Shown here one piece after another: positions 38,261 to 48,800 of a stretch of DNA of 64,000 bases. Every line of letters begins with the position of its first letter. Position 1 is the stretch's first letter. Source of the DNA: Paracyclopina nana (taxonomy: Eukaryota; Arthropoda; Copepoda; Cyclopoida; Cyclopettidae); contig JAGUCH010000009.1 in the NCBI GenBank assembly GCA_019096065.1, forward strand, positions 4,846,001 to 4,910,000, given 5' to 3'. Position numbers and translations under genes: made by a program. The notes under the pieces were generated by a model. The model worked only from the letters and a program-made list of their open reading frames with translations. It did not search any database and was not told where the DNA came from.

Positions 38261-40302
38261 TTATTCACTCTTGACCATGAATGCCATCAACAGAGCGATG
38301 GCTAACAAGGCGTTGGCCGCGGCCGCGGTGGCCGCCGCGTTGCACAAGTCGCCCGCGTCGCAGACGCACGTCTCCGACTGCCAGCTCAGCTTGCCGTTCG
38401 AGCTCACCCCCGCGGGCAGGTCCAGCTCCTCGCGCATCCCCCGGGTGTCAGAAAAATCGAACACCGTCACGGTGGCCAGGTCGACCTCGCTGACGCTACC
38501 CGCGTTCGCGGCCTCGGAGTACGTCAAGTTGGCGTTCCTGCGAACCAAAAATTCCGAGCCCTCAGTGAAACTTGAACGTTTTACCAACATGGAGTTTATG
38601 TGATTATGCAGCATTAACTACCTTGCCACCTAAGTAGAATCGAAAACGCCAATTATCCGCGCCACCTTCGATTTTTTGTCATAGGTGGTAAGGCATAATG
38701 ACATGAGCAAAAGGGTGCAATAACTTAGAGAAAACATAGGAAAATTTCTGGTTGGGAAATGGAAAGCTTTGAAACATCTGCGAATTTTAACCTACCCATA
38801 AGGGCGATCCCATATTGGCATTTTTAGTCAAGTTACGTTGCTAGAACAGCAACCTTACTTAATCAGTTAAGTTCAGCTTGTTCTAGCCAAGTTCGGTTCA
38901 TTTTAGCAATGTTCAGTTGACCGCTGAGCTGACACGCCAACGCGTTGTCCATCAGCAGCTGATGAGCAAAGTTAGCTTCAGTTACTACGCATATGAGAAC
39001 ACTTTTTGTAGCTAAGTTCAGTTTGGCAACTGAACTTAGCTGGGCAAGTAAGCTACTACTACATAAAATCAAGCTAAGTTCAGTTCTACCTACATAAATA
39101 TCTGGGAACGGAACTGAACTGAACTTAACTTTTTTCCTAACTTAACTTGACTAACAGGTCAATATGGGAACGCCCTATTATTCGATGCCAATGAGCGCAT
39201 GATCGGTTTGGCTAAAAACCCCAGAACTCTTTCGTTTTTCCCACATTGAGTTAATTTGGTCACGTAACATTAACTGCCTTACAACCCATGCAGAAAAATC
39301 GAAGGTGACACTGAAAATTAGCGTTGTTGATTTTGCTTAGGTGGCGAGGCATTTACTGCTACATAATGACATAAACGCCATGTTGATAAAGTGTGCAAGT
39401 TTGGGTAAGGGTAATTTTGGCGTATATAAAGGCTTATATTGCTTAATCGATATTATAAATGCCTCACCCGACGTTGGCCAGGGCGACGCTTTCCTCGTGG
39501 ACCCGCGTGGTCCAGCACCTCCTCGAGGCGCTGTAGGCCCCGAGCACGGGGCTGTCGGTTCGGTTGAAGTCGAGGCTGCTGCCGCACCCCTTCACCACGC
39601 GCACCTCCAAAAGGTCCACCTCCCCGCCGTCCGTCAGCGTGAGGTTGACGTTGGACACGGACATGGTGGCGTAGCACAAGTCCTCGTCCGCGCCGCACAC
39701 TTCCGACTCCTCCTCGGACTCCACGTCCTGGTAGTCCGACATTCTCTGGCCATTTTCAAATCAAACATTAATGATATTATACATATATAGTGAATTATTG
39801 TTGGGCTACTTGAATACCTTGACGTAGTTGACGGTGTCGGCGACCGCGCACTCGATGAGGCCGTCCGGCCGCCGGTTGTAGGCTTGGCCTTCGTGCTCTT
39901 TGCCGTAGGTGTGGCTGGGGTCCCGGTACCCGTAGGGCCGCATCAGAAAGCCCGGCCTGTAGCCGATCAGCATGCCCACCCCTAGGCCTGCAACGCCACA
40001 TAGTTTTCAGGGCATTAATCACTATTAAAAATGGAATTTATTGTACCCAGTCCGAATCCGTTTGAATTCACGGACTGCCGACGTCCCGTGAAGGCCGATC
40101 TGGCGTAGAGGCTCGTTCGCGGCCTTCCGGACATGGTGAAGGACGAGCCGCGGGAGGCTGTACCGCGGGAGCTTGAGGAGCCGAAGCGGGAGCCGCCGCG
40201 GCCGCCCCCGAACCCGCCGCCGCCCCCTCTGCGCCCGTCGGCCGCAGACGCTAAAAGTAGCAAGGCGAGCCATAGAATGCGAGGCATGCACGTGGTCCCC
40301 AT
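38261..40302 (-). CDS. Ly6-like, probably GPI-anchored protein with RG-rich N-terminus
   Basis: Exons are 40047-40302, 39818-39987, 39468-39745 and 38261-38537, giving 326 residues with phases agreeing at all three junctions. A signal peptide (WLALLLLASAADG) leads into an Arg/Gly/Ser-rich region with RGG repeats. A short Gly-rich hydrophobic stretch (GLGGLGVGMLIG) follows. The rest carries spaced cysteines ending in CVCDAGDLCN, the CN box that closes Ly6/three-finger domains, then an Ala-rich hydrophobic C-terminal tail typical of a GPI signal. Two NLT glycosylation sites are visible. The cysteine-bearing part is longer than a normal Ly6 domain, with an acidic insert (DVESEEESEVCG). Family assignment rests mainly on the C-terminal motif and topology, so it is moderate. 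No function can be assigned. The last intron (38538-39467) consists largely of two elements of family G and one of family E. Confidence 0.65.
38541..38756. mobile_element. Family G element, copy 3
   Basis: About 216 bp ending AATTTCTGGTTGGG. The other end (CGAACCAAAAATT) directly abuts the last exon of the Ly6-like gene, so its sequence forms the pyrimidine tract of that acceptor. Confidence 0.75.
38802..39175. mobile_element. Family E inverted-repeat element
   Basis: About 374 bp with ends GGGCGATCCCATATTG and CAATATGGGAACGCCC. The interior is a palindromic mixture of AGTTCAGTT and AACTGAACT units. Confidence 0.8.
39210..39416. mobile_element. Family G element, copy 4 (diverged)
   Basis: CACATTGAGTTAATTTGG, GTAACATTAACTGCC and TAGGTGGCGAGGC match the family G body. 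The ends are degraded. Confidence 0.6.
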
Positions 40303-40863
40303 AGCAATGCTCGTTTCACACTGAAACCGCTTAATGGCACGCTCCTTACATAAAATAGGCATTGTATCGATTGGAGGATACGCGTACATAAATGACACGC
40401 TATACATATATATGTACCTGATTCTGAAAGCCAGAACGACTCTCCAGCGACATCAAGTCACGAGGGACCTACATCATTGCATCGATTTTCGTAAAATCGC
40501 TCTTATTCAGAAGCCGTGGCCTCAAATAAAGGCCACTTTTTACCCATGAACTTTGAAAATGTGCTGGAATAAGTCAACTCAGTGAATAAGGTTAGAGTGG
40601 ATTTTGGCCTTAGGAATCGACAACCTCAGAAGCTGGACTATTTTCATTGGGCCTTGTTGAGGCCGTCGTTGTCTGACATCGATTGGCCTTTGTTGCCTGG
40701 ATACGTTGGCCAAAGAAAGGTCACTTTTAAAACAATGGCTCATATAACTTATCTAAATCAAGAGGCTCAAGCAAGAGTTGATTTCATCTGGAGGTTGCTT
40801 ATTTGAGAATGGTCTTTTTCAAAGCAAAAAAAAATGAATTTCAAGCATACACATGGATGCGTT
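40303..40863. other. Gap between Ly6-like 5' end and transporter 3' end
   Basis: 561 nt holding the Ly6-like gene promoter and the transporter 3' UTR. I see no other feature. Confidence 0.45.
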
Positions 40864-43506
40864 TCACACGGCGGATTCCGAGGTGGACAGCTTCAATTTG
40901 ATGCGGTGATACAAGGAGAGCGACCCGTTCGCCTCCAGCTCGTTGACGGTTTGAGCGAGAGCCGATCCCTTGGTCTCCGGAAGGAAGCAGAGAAATAGCG
41001 AAGCCGTGATCATGATTGCTCCGAAAATGGCCGGTGGCAAGCCTTTCATGCCCGTCACCGCTGAAAGGTACACCACAAACGGGCACACCGTCGTGCCCAC
41101 CTGAAAAGGCAAAAAGTGCATCAGCGTTTTAGCTTTTCATATCGCGGAATTTCGTACCTTGCTGACGGCATCGAGAAGGCTAAACGTAAAGTTCCTCACG
41201 TCCGTCGAGAAGATCTCGGGCGTGTAGGTATCGATCAGGAAAAAGTCCGCGGCGATTATGCCCTGCGCAAGCTGAAAAAGGCCAATTTTGATCATTTGTC
41301 AACCATGCATAATAATAATTAAGTATATAGTATAAGGATTATTTTATATAATGCTCAAGTCATGCCATACGTCAATTATGGCGACCAAAAAATTATACTT
41401 GATTTGGAACTTGCCATGTAGACGACAACTCTGGCAATTTGAGCGTCCTCCGGAATGATGAGGAGTCCAATGCCAAAGAGGCCGCCAATGATGAAGAGGA
41501 CCACGAGGCAGGCGGTTCTGCTCAACTATGATAGAAATTGGAGTAGTCATCAGTGGGCGATTTGCCTGAAATAGGACGCACCTTTTGAAAAATGGGAATC
41601 ATAACCAGGATGGCGATGAAAATGATGACCTCCTTGATGGCCGCTGTGCCAAATATGTTAAAGTCCACGGTTTGCACGGAAAAGTGGATTCCATAGGAGC
41701 TAAATAAAAGTATAACATGCGGCCAGTGGCACTTTTCCAGCGCTTAATGGCATACCTACCTGATGCCAACCGCAAACCAGGGTGGAATCATGAGCAGCAG
41801 CCTCCTCAAGTACTCTTTGTTTTTCGCCACCTCCGTCACAGCTCTGATCTTGTCTCCCACTGTCAGTCTTGAATAAATCAGACATGACTTTGCATTCTTT
41901 TGAAATCACCATATATCTACCTCTCCTTTTTGGATGATCTCTCAACGAGGACCTCGAAGTAGGTGGTGAAATGAGTGGTCTCGGCGTTGACGCCATTTCT
42001 CCGGGCAATGTTGAGCAACGTGCGTCTGGAGGCCTCGACGTTGCCCTGTGCCAGCTCCCACCTTGGCGATTCCGGAACGAGGAAGAAGAAGAGCACGAGG
42101 ACGAGGGCTTGGCATGCGAACGCCAATTGGAGGTGATCCCACTGACGGATGAAGTAGGCCATGAGCGTCATGAGGAGCGAGCCAATGTTCCAGCCAAAGT
42201 TGAGGACGCCGCCCGTGAGGCTGCGCGTGGACTCGGGCAGGATCTCAGTCATGAGGATGAAGTAGGAGGACCAGACCGCGTGGATCGAGCCGCCGACGAA
42301 GAACCTCGCGCTGACGAAAGTGGTGAAGCTGCCGGCGAAGGCTGTGAGGAAGGAGGACACGATGTGCACCACCGACAGCCCCATGATGATGGTTCTCCTG
42401 CCGAAGCGATCTGAGGCCAGCCCCATCAGGACAGCGGTCACGACGATCTTAATGCGAAGCAAATTAACTAGATTATGGCTTCACAAAAACCCTTAGTGAA
42501 ACTCGTACGTTTTATCAACATGAGGAGTTAATGTCACTATGTAACATTAACCCATTCTCATATTAGTTAAGCAGCTCTTTGAAGTTAAGCAAGGCTCTTT
42601 AGAAGCAAAAACCTCAGCAATTACTGAGCCGATTGGAACCAAACTTGGTAGGATTCTTCAGTGAGACTATCTACAACTGTGTGCCAAATTTGGTTAAGAT
42701 TAAAGGCTCCCAACTGGGGGGATTTTATTATGTCAAGCAAGGCAGCTACTTGCTTAACATTTAAAATGGGAAAAATGGCCTCCACTGACCGGCCGTCAGT
42801 CCGGATGAATTTTTTGCATGAATAATCATTAGGGTCTACTGACAAATCCTACCAAGTTTGGTGCTTATCGACTCAGTAGTTGTTGAGACATGCGCCTCCA
42901 AGAAGCCTTGCTTAACATTAAGGGAGCCTAGCTAGAAAAATTTGGGAACGGGCTAATGTTACATAGCGACAGAAACTGAGTTCAAACGAAGGATTGCAAT
43001 AATTTTCAGAAAACTAGGGAAATTTTCATATATGCGTACCCCGCTCATGTAGGAGCTGGCGATGATTGGGACGAGGTCGTTGTTGCCGCACACCAGGTCG
43101 AACTGCGTGATCACGGTGCTGTCGAAGAAGTCCGTCTCGTAGGCCCACTTGTCGCATTCGCGCCCACCAGACGCGCATTCTGCCTGAACATTATTTCATA
43201 TGGTACGTCGCATGTTTTTGTAGCAATTGACTAGATTACCGGTTGTTGCGCTATGGAGGCGTTGACGATGATGGCATCGTTGTAGTTCAAACAGTCGACC
43301 TTGCGAGGGCTGAAGGCCAAGTAGATTGGCGAGAGGTGGTTGAAGGCCGCGAGGAAGCTGCAGACCAAGCTCAGCAGAAGCAGGAGGATTTGGTACCTAC
43401 CGAGGCCGCCAATGTCGGTGAGGATCAGATCGAACAGGTGGCTGTCATCCAGACCCTCCCAATGCCCCGTCTCTTTTCGCTTCATGATCGCTAGCTCACT
43501 ACACAA
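40864..43506 (-). CDS. SLC22-type major facilitator transporter (organic ion transporter-like)
   Basis: SLC22 members carry organic cations, anions or carnitine across the plasma membrane. Exons are 43240-43506, 43040-43183, 41921-42447, 41760-41867, 41582-41699, 41415-41525, 41158-41271 and 40864-41100. This gives 534 residues from the Met at 43485 or 541 from 43506. Hallmarks: a first membrane helix followed by a cysteine-bearing extracellular loop (CASGGRECDKWAYE), FDLVCGNNDLVP before helix 2, the MFS motif DRFGRR after helix 2, PESPRW after helix 6, and PETKG after helix 12. The order and spacing match SLC22. The donor after exon 41415-41525 is GC rather than GT (ATG|GCAAGT), and the phase-0 junction restores a continuous helix (VVVYM-LAQGII). 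Other introns are 53-60 nt, apart from one of 143 nt and intron 42448-43039, which is enlarged by nested elements. The substrate cannot be predicted. Confidence 0.88.
41413..41414 (-). other. Non-canonical GC splice donor in the transporter gene
   Basis: The exon ends ATG and the intron begins GCAAGT. The GT site 15 nt further on would shift the phase away from the next exon, so GC-AG splicing best explains the protein. Confidence 0.65.
42480..43027. mobile_element. Family G element, copy 5, split by a family A element
   Basis: Family G sequence runs 42480-42549 and resumes at 42954-43027. Family A copy 11 (42550-42953, ends CCCATTCTCATATTAG and TTGGGAACGGGC) sits between them. Together they make up most of the 592-nt transporter intron. 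Confidence 0.75.
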
Positions 43507-43695
43507 TTATACAGTGAGATGGCCCATAGTGTTCTTTTGCAGCTGAAATCCCTTTGTTGCTCTGCATGTGTATATGCAACCTCACGTACGCGCGCAGCTA
43601 TACAGCATATATCAGTACTTTGAATCTAGTTTTTTGTATTTCGCTGAAATGCTACGCATTTTCCAATGATGTAGTATATATATTTTAGGCTGTAT
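43507..43695. other. Short gap between transporter 5' end and FRS2-like 3' end
   Basis: 189 nt must hold the transporter promoter and the FRS2-like 3' UTR. No motif stands out. Confidence 0.4.
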
Positions 43696-45439
43696 TCACG
43701 AAGGTTGATTATCGTTGATGACACTGTTGCGCTTGATTCCATTGGCACTGCTGAAGTTGCAAATACTGTCCAGGGTTGAGTTGTGGCGCGTCCGTCGGAT
43801 CCCGCAGCTCTCGGGCTCCGCTTCCGCGGCATCCATGGGCAACTGGGCGCGCGGAGGCCGCATCGCGTTTGACAGCGCCTGCGTGCGGTCAAAGTCGATG
43901 AGCGCGTAATCGCGGCCCGCGTTGTTGGCCTCGTCCTCGCTGCCACTGCCGCTGCTGCTGTTGCTCTCGTTGTTGTTGGCCTCCGGCCTCGAGGAGGACG
44001 TCAGCTCGAGCTGCACGTAGTTGATCTTGACGTTGGCCTCTTCGGGTTCGAGGTCGTGGTCTGGAGGCCGCATCTCCTTGGCGACCTCGGGTGAGGCAGG
44101 GCTGGCCGCGAGCACCACGTTCTCGTAGTACGACCTCGAGGCCGCGGCGTCCTCGGGCATGGCGACGTTGACGTACTGGAGCGGGTCGTGGTCGAGGTCG
44201 GAAGAAGGCCGCCTCGGCTCGCCGGGGGCTTCCTCCGCGACGACCCTGCCCACGCTAGCCCTGCGCGCGTTCTCGGCCTCCGAGCTGAGCCTGACGTGAT
44301 TCTGCACGAGCTCGAAGAGCTGCTGCGCGCGAGAGCACTTGAAGGCGTAGACGCCCGGCCCCGTTTGGCACCTGCGGCCGGCCTCGAAGGTGAAGTGCTC
44401 GGCATCGAGGCCGTACCTGCGGAGGCTTTTGAGCGGCCACTTGATGGGAGGCAGGCCCTTGCGGAAGAGTTCGATGGACGCGTTGGTCACCTTCAGGTGC
44501 GCGTCGAAGGTGGTGTTGCCCTTGAAACGGTTATATGTATACATATAAAAAAGCCCATTCTGATATTAGTTAAGCAAAGCAAGTCTGTTCTCATATTTTT
44601 CTTGCTAGGCTCCTATAATGTTAAGGAAGGCTCTTTGGAGGTTAATATCTCAACAACTACTGAGCCGATCGGCACTTAACTTGGTAGGTTTCATCAGTAT
44701 ACACCCTAGTGATTGTTCATGCCTATTAAAATTCATCCGGATTGAAGGCCGATTAGTGGAGACCATTTTTTCCTGCTTTAATTTTTTTAAATGTTAAGCA
44801 AAGCTGCTTTACACATTATAAACGGCCTCCAGTTGGGGGCCTCTGATCTCAACCAAATTTTGCATACAGCCGTAGATAGTCTCACTGAAGAATGCAACCA
44901 AGTTTGGTTCCAATCGGCTCAGCAATTTCTGAGTGGCTTCCAAAGAGCCTTGCTTAGTAAATCATAGAGCTTTTATGTAAGTCAAGCAAGGCTCTTTGGA
45001 AGCAAAATACTCGGCAAGTGCTGAGCTGATTGGAGGTAGGTAGCATTCTTCAGTGAGACAATCTACAGCTGTGTGCCAAATTTGCTTGTGATCCGAGATC
45101 ACACATACTGGCGGCCGTTTCAAATGTGAAGCAAGGCAGCTTTGCTTTACATTTATAGCGTAAAAAACTGGCCTCCACTATACTGCCTTAAAACAATCAC
45201 GATGAATTTGCGCGTGAACAATTATTGGGTCCACTTTTGTATCCTACCAAGTTTGGTGCCGATCGACTCAGTAATTGTTGAGACATGCGCCTCCAAAGAG
45301 CCTTGCTTAACATTGTAGGAGCCTAGCTGGAAAAATATGAGAACGGGCCAATATAGTTTACCTGATCGTCCACGTTGGTCACCGTGAAGATGTCCGGGTG
45401 GACGTCGTTGATGTTCTGCTTAGTGGGGAGGCATCCCAT
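43696..45439 (-). CDS. FRS2-like receptor tyrosine kinase adaptor (myristoylated, PTB domain)
   Basis: FRS2 proteins link FGF and neurotrophin receptors to Grb2 and Shp2. There are two exons: 45362-45439 and 43696-44520, giving 300 residues. I chose the Met at 45437-45439 because it has an ideal context (ACCACCATGG) and gives MGCLPTKQN, an N-myristoylation signal with an adjacent cysteine, as in vertebrate FRS2. The PTB domain covers roughly residues 12-115, including FTVTNVDDQG, LRRYG and FEAGRRCQTGPGVYAFKC, closely matching FRS2. The tail carries QYVNV and YYENV, which fit the Grb2 SH2 consensus YxN, plus further tyrosines in NYVQL and DYALI. It is shorter than the vertebrate proteins (about 500 residues). 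The single intron (44521-45361) is almost entirely two family A elements. Drosophila uses the unrelated adaptor Dof for FGF signalling, so an FRS2-type gene here is notable. Confidence 0.85.
44553..45348. mobile_element. Two family A elements head to tail (copies 12a and 12b)
   Basis: The unit begins GCCCATTCTGATATTAG, is interrupted about 30 nt later by a second 5' end (CTGTTCTCATATTTTTCTTGC), and runs through two full family A bodies to a single right end (ATATGAGAACGGGC). One copy appears inserted near the end of the other. They fill the FRS2-like intron. Confidence 0.75.
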
Positions 45440-45891
45440 GGTGGTCATTGCATTATTTCGCTGCCGCTGATTCGAGCCGGAGTGCAACCAAGCGATCAGC
45501 CATCGTCATCGTCGTCCACCTGCTCGTTTTTTCATGTGCAGTATGATGTTTTAGCTGGCTGCTGCTGACGACTGGCGATGATCGTGGAAACGACATAAAT
45601 TTGGAGTCAGCTCACTCAAGCTGCAAGCTAGCTGCTGCTATGCAATGCTGCAGCTCACCAACGCAACGCGATGCGAAGATGAGTACATAAGCAGCGAGCT
45701 ATGTAGCTGCCCTAGCAGCAAAGGCTGCGAAGGCTGCCCGTCAGAGCTTTCTCACCAGTCGCAAATAGACGTACGGTGCATTCTCTCGATATCGCTCCTC
45801 CACTAGGCTCCGCTTCGCTCCTCGGCGGAAAAAGCTCATGATCATACCGTGTATTTCGAATAGTCTTAAGAAATAATGATAGCAATTCATG
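45440..45891. promoter_or_regulatory. Compact gap upstream of the FRS2-like gene
   Basis: 452 nt between the FRS2-like start codon and the neurotactin stop. It has AGCTAGCTGC-type short repeats but no assignable promoter motif. Confidence 0.35.
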
Positions 45892-48800
45892 TTAGTGAAG
45901 CGATGCGTAGGTGGGCACGATGTCCTGGGCCTGCCTCCAAAAGTCGCACTTGGGGTAGTTCCTCTGGGTGCTGATGGCCTCGTCCACCACGTACATGCCC
46001 AAGGTGACGTCCTTGGCCATGGGCAGCTTGCCCGTGCGCACGAAGGCGTCGAACATGCGCTGCATGTTCGCCACGAACGACCGCTCGGCCTCCGTCTGGC
46101 CGCGGTAGGCACCCAAGATGGCGGCGAGGTCGAGGGTGCGGCCGGCGAGGCCGCCCAGAGGCCCCGAGGCGTGCCCCTTCTGCGTCGCCACGTAGGAGAA
46201 CACGTCCGCCACAAAGTTCTTGGAGACGAACTCCGAGAGCGCGAGCAGGGGGCACACGGTGCGAATGTCGGAGACCATGGAGGCATAGGCCTGCCAGTGG
46301 TCCGACGACTCGTTGTACGCCGCCATCGCCTGCCCGGGGAGCGTGGTGTTGAAGCTGCCCAACTTGCTCTCCACGTGCGCCTCGAACTTGTCGGCGTCCT
46401 TCCAGTCCATCAGCTTCAAGTTCTCCTCCCTCACGCCGCCCTGCGCGTTCGAGCCTGCAATCATGATCATCATTATAAGCCAGTGGGGGGACACACTTTT
46501 TCGCCAGATGGCGCTTTTCGTGCAAGTGTTTAGGGATAAACTGTCTCGCGATTACGAGCGGCAATTTGATTGGCTGAAAAAATTGCTTTCCGCTACAAAA
46601 GATCTTTGCGTGAATTTCAGATTGTTTCAGGGCTTGAAAGGAAGCCAAATTTTGTCTGAGGTTTATGCCATTTTAATGAGCTAGGTTTTGAAGGCCAAGA
46701 GGAAATGCCAATTTTTGGTCGCTTATCCAGCAGTGCTGCCATGTCTAATTAATGCGCTTGCTCAAGTTGCCGGGCTAGATGGCGCTGCGGTTCTAGCGAC
46801 TTTGCGCCTTTGCCTTATTACGAATCATATTTTACCAAAGACAATGGGGATGTTGTTGGAGAGCTGGTTCTCGGCCCAGTAGTCCTTGGGGTGCTGGAGC
46901 AGCACGTGCTTGTCGATGATGATCCAAGAGTGGCCCTTCTCGCCCACCTGCGGCAAGTCGGGCATCCGCGTGTTGTCCCACTCGAAGATCTTCTTCGTGG
47001 CCAACGTCAGGTCCTCGGCCGTCGCGTCAATCAGGCAGTCCACGACATCGGGCGCCGAACCGCAGTTCACCGCATTCAACACGGCCTTTAATTGAGAAAA
47101 AAAATATATAAATAAATTAACTTCGGTTTTACAGCTAGTTAGCTAGAGCTTTAAGTCAGGAAAGGATTTTTCGTATATACCTTGTTTTCGGCGTTTGCAA
47201 TGGCGAGGCTGGTATTCTCGTAGACCCCGGCCCCGTCCGAGACCCAGAGCTGGTGGAACAGGCCTTTGGCCATGGGTGAGGCGGTGAGGGCGGTAGCCAA
47301 GGTGGCGCCCGAGCCCCTGGCCAACAGGGTGACCCTGGAGGGCATCCCGCCAAAGTGCTGAATGTTCTTCTGGATCCACTTGAGTGCGGAGACGAGGTCG
47401 CCGAGGCCGTAGTTGCCGGAGCTCTTTGTGCGTGACCTCTGAGAGAGGCTGTCAAGGCTGAGGAAGCCCAGCACGCCTTGCCTGTAGTTGACCGAGACGA
47501 AGACCATGCTGTGGTTGTGGGCGAGCGAGGCCGAGGGCTGGAGGGCGGCCTCCTCGGCCTCGCTGAGGTCGTCGCTTCCGATATACACCACCACGGGCTT
47601 GAGGTCAGTGTAGACCACGGACGAGGTGTAGACGTCCAGGGTGAGGCAATTCTCGTCGCCGTCAGCATTGTCGTCGTTGAACCTTCTCCAGCATGAGCCA
47701 CTCGCGTTGTGGCCGTGAGCAAGCAGCGTTCCTGCAAATACTGAATTTGTGGCAATCCCTGATTGATATGATAAAAAATGTTCATCTACCTTCATGGCAG
47801 TCGGTCAGGGTTGTCATCGGTTTGGAGTGGGTCCACCTGTCCGTGTTCAAGACTGGTACAGCGTAGGGGATCCCTTTGAAGGAGAATTGGTCGTGGCCCT
47901 CCACAAGTCTGAGACGAAGAATTGAAAGTCATATCCTGTCCTCATTCATTATACATACATCTAATGCTGAAGCAAAGCTAAGCAAGGCAGTTTATATGGC
48001 CTTTTTTGCCTATTTTGGCTTCAATCTTTGTTATTATAAGGCTACTTTAAGCATAATTACTTCATTGGAAAGCTCTCATTGAGCTGACTCTGAAATGATA
48101 TTTATATTTTCATATTTCCAAGCTTTTTACCAAATAAAAATTAAAAAATAACCACTGAAGTCAATTTGCATAGGCTTAATTTCATCTAAAATGGCATCAT
48201 TTTATGTGAAATCAATTTTTTTCATGTATTATCAAATAATTTTGTTGAAAATGATATTATTTAAAATTGAACACACTACTGAGGTTGCACGCCCGCAAGA
48301 TGCTTTAATTCATTAGAGCAATATAAGAAGAGTATGGTGGAAGCTGAGAAATATCCTAAACTTCTTTGAGGGCAATACAGGAAGAGTATAGTGGAAGCTG
48401 AGAAAGATAACAAAATAATACGAAGAGAGAGTAAAATGGTGATAGGTTGGACCTACCCTTGGACTGGACCACAAGCGGTGTGCGTCATAACGTATTTGCC
48501 GTCCTCGCTGATCCGTGCGTAGTTGGTCCAATTGGAAGGGGCGCAAATGGCGATAACAATGAGAATGAACAAGAAAGTGAGCAGGGCGGCAATGAGCGCC
48601 AAAAGTCCGAGCTGCTTTTGCCGCTCCAGCCCTTGATACTTTTGCTGGCAGGCCTCTTTGGCGGCCTTCGCGTGGCTCAGGTATTTGCAGTAAGGCTTCT
48701 CCGGATCCTTCTTCTCATCCTCCAGCTTCTGCTCCTCACTCACCACCTTCACCTCTTCCAACTCGTTGTTGGTACCCTCGAGCTTTTCGCCCTCGAGGAG

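Noticed and set aside
38261..40302. A prion-like or Shadoo homologue
   Set aside because: RGG repeats and a GPI tail fit, but the multiple cysteines and CVCDAGDLCN ending fit Ly6 better, and the hydrophobic stretch lacks the Ala-rich Shadoo pattern.
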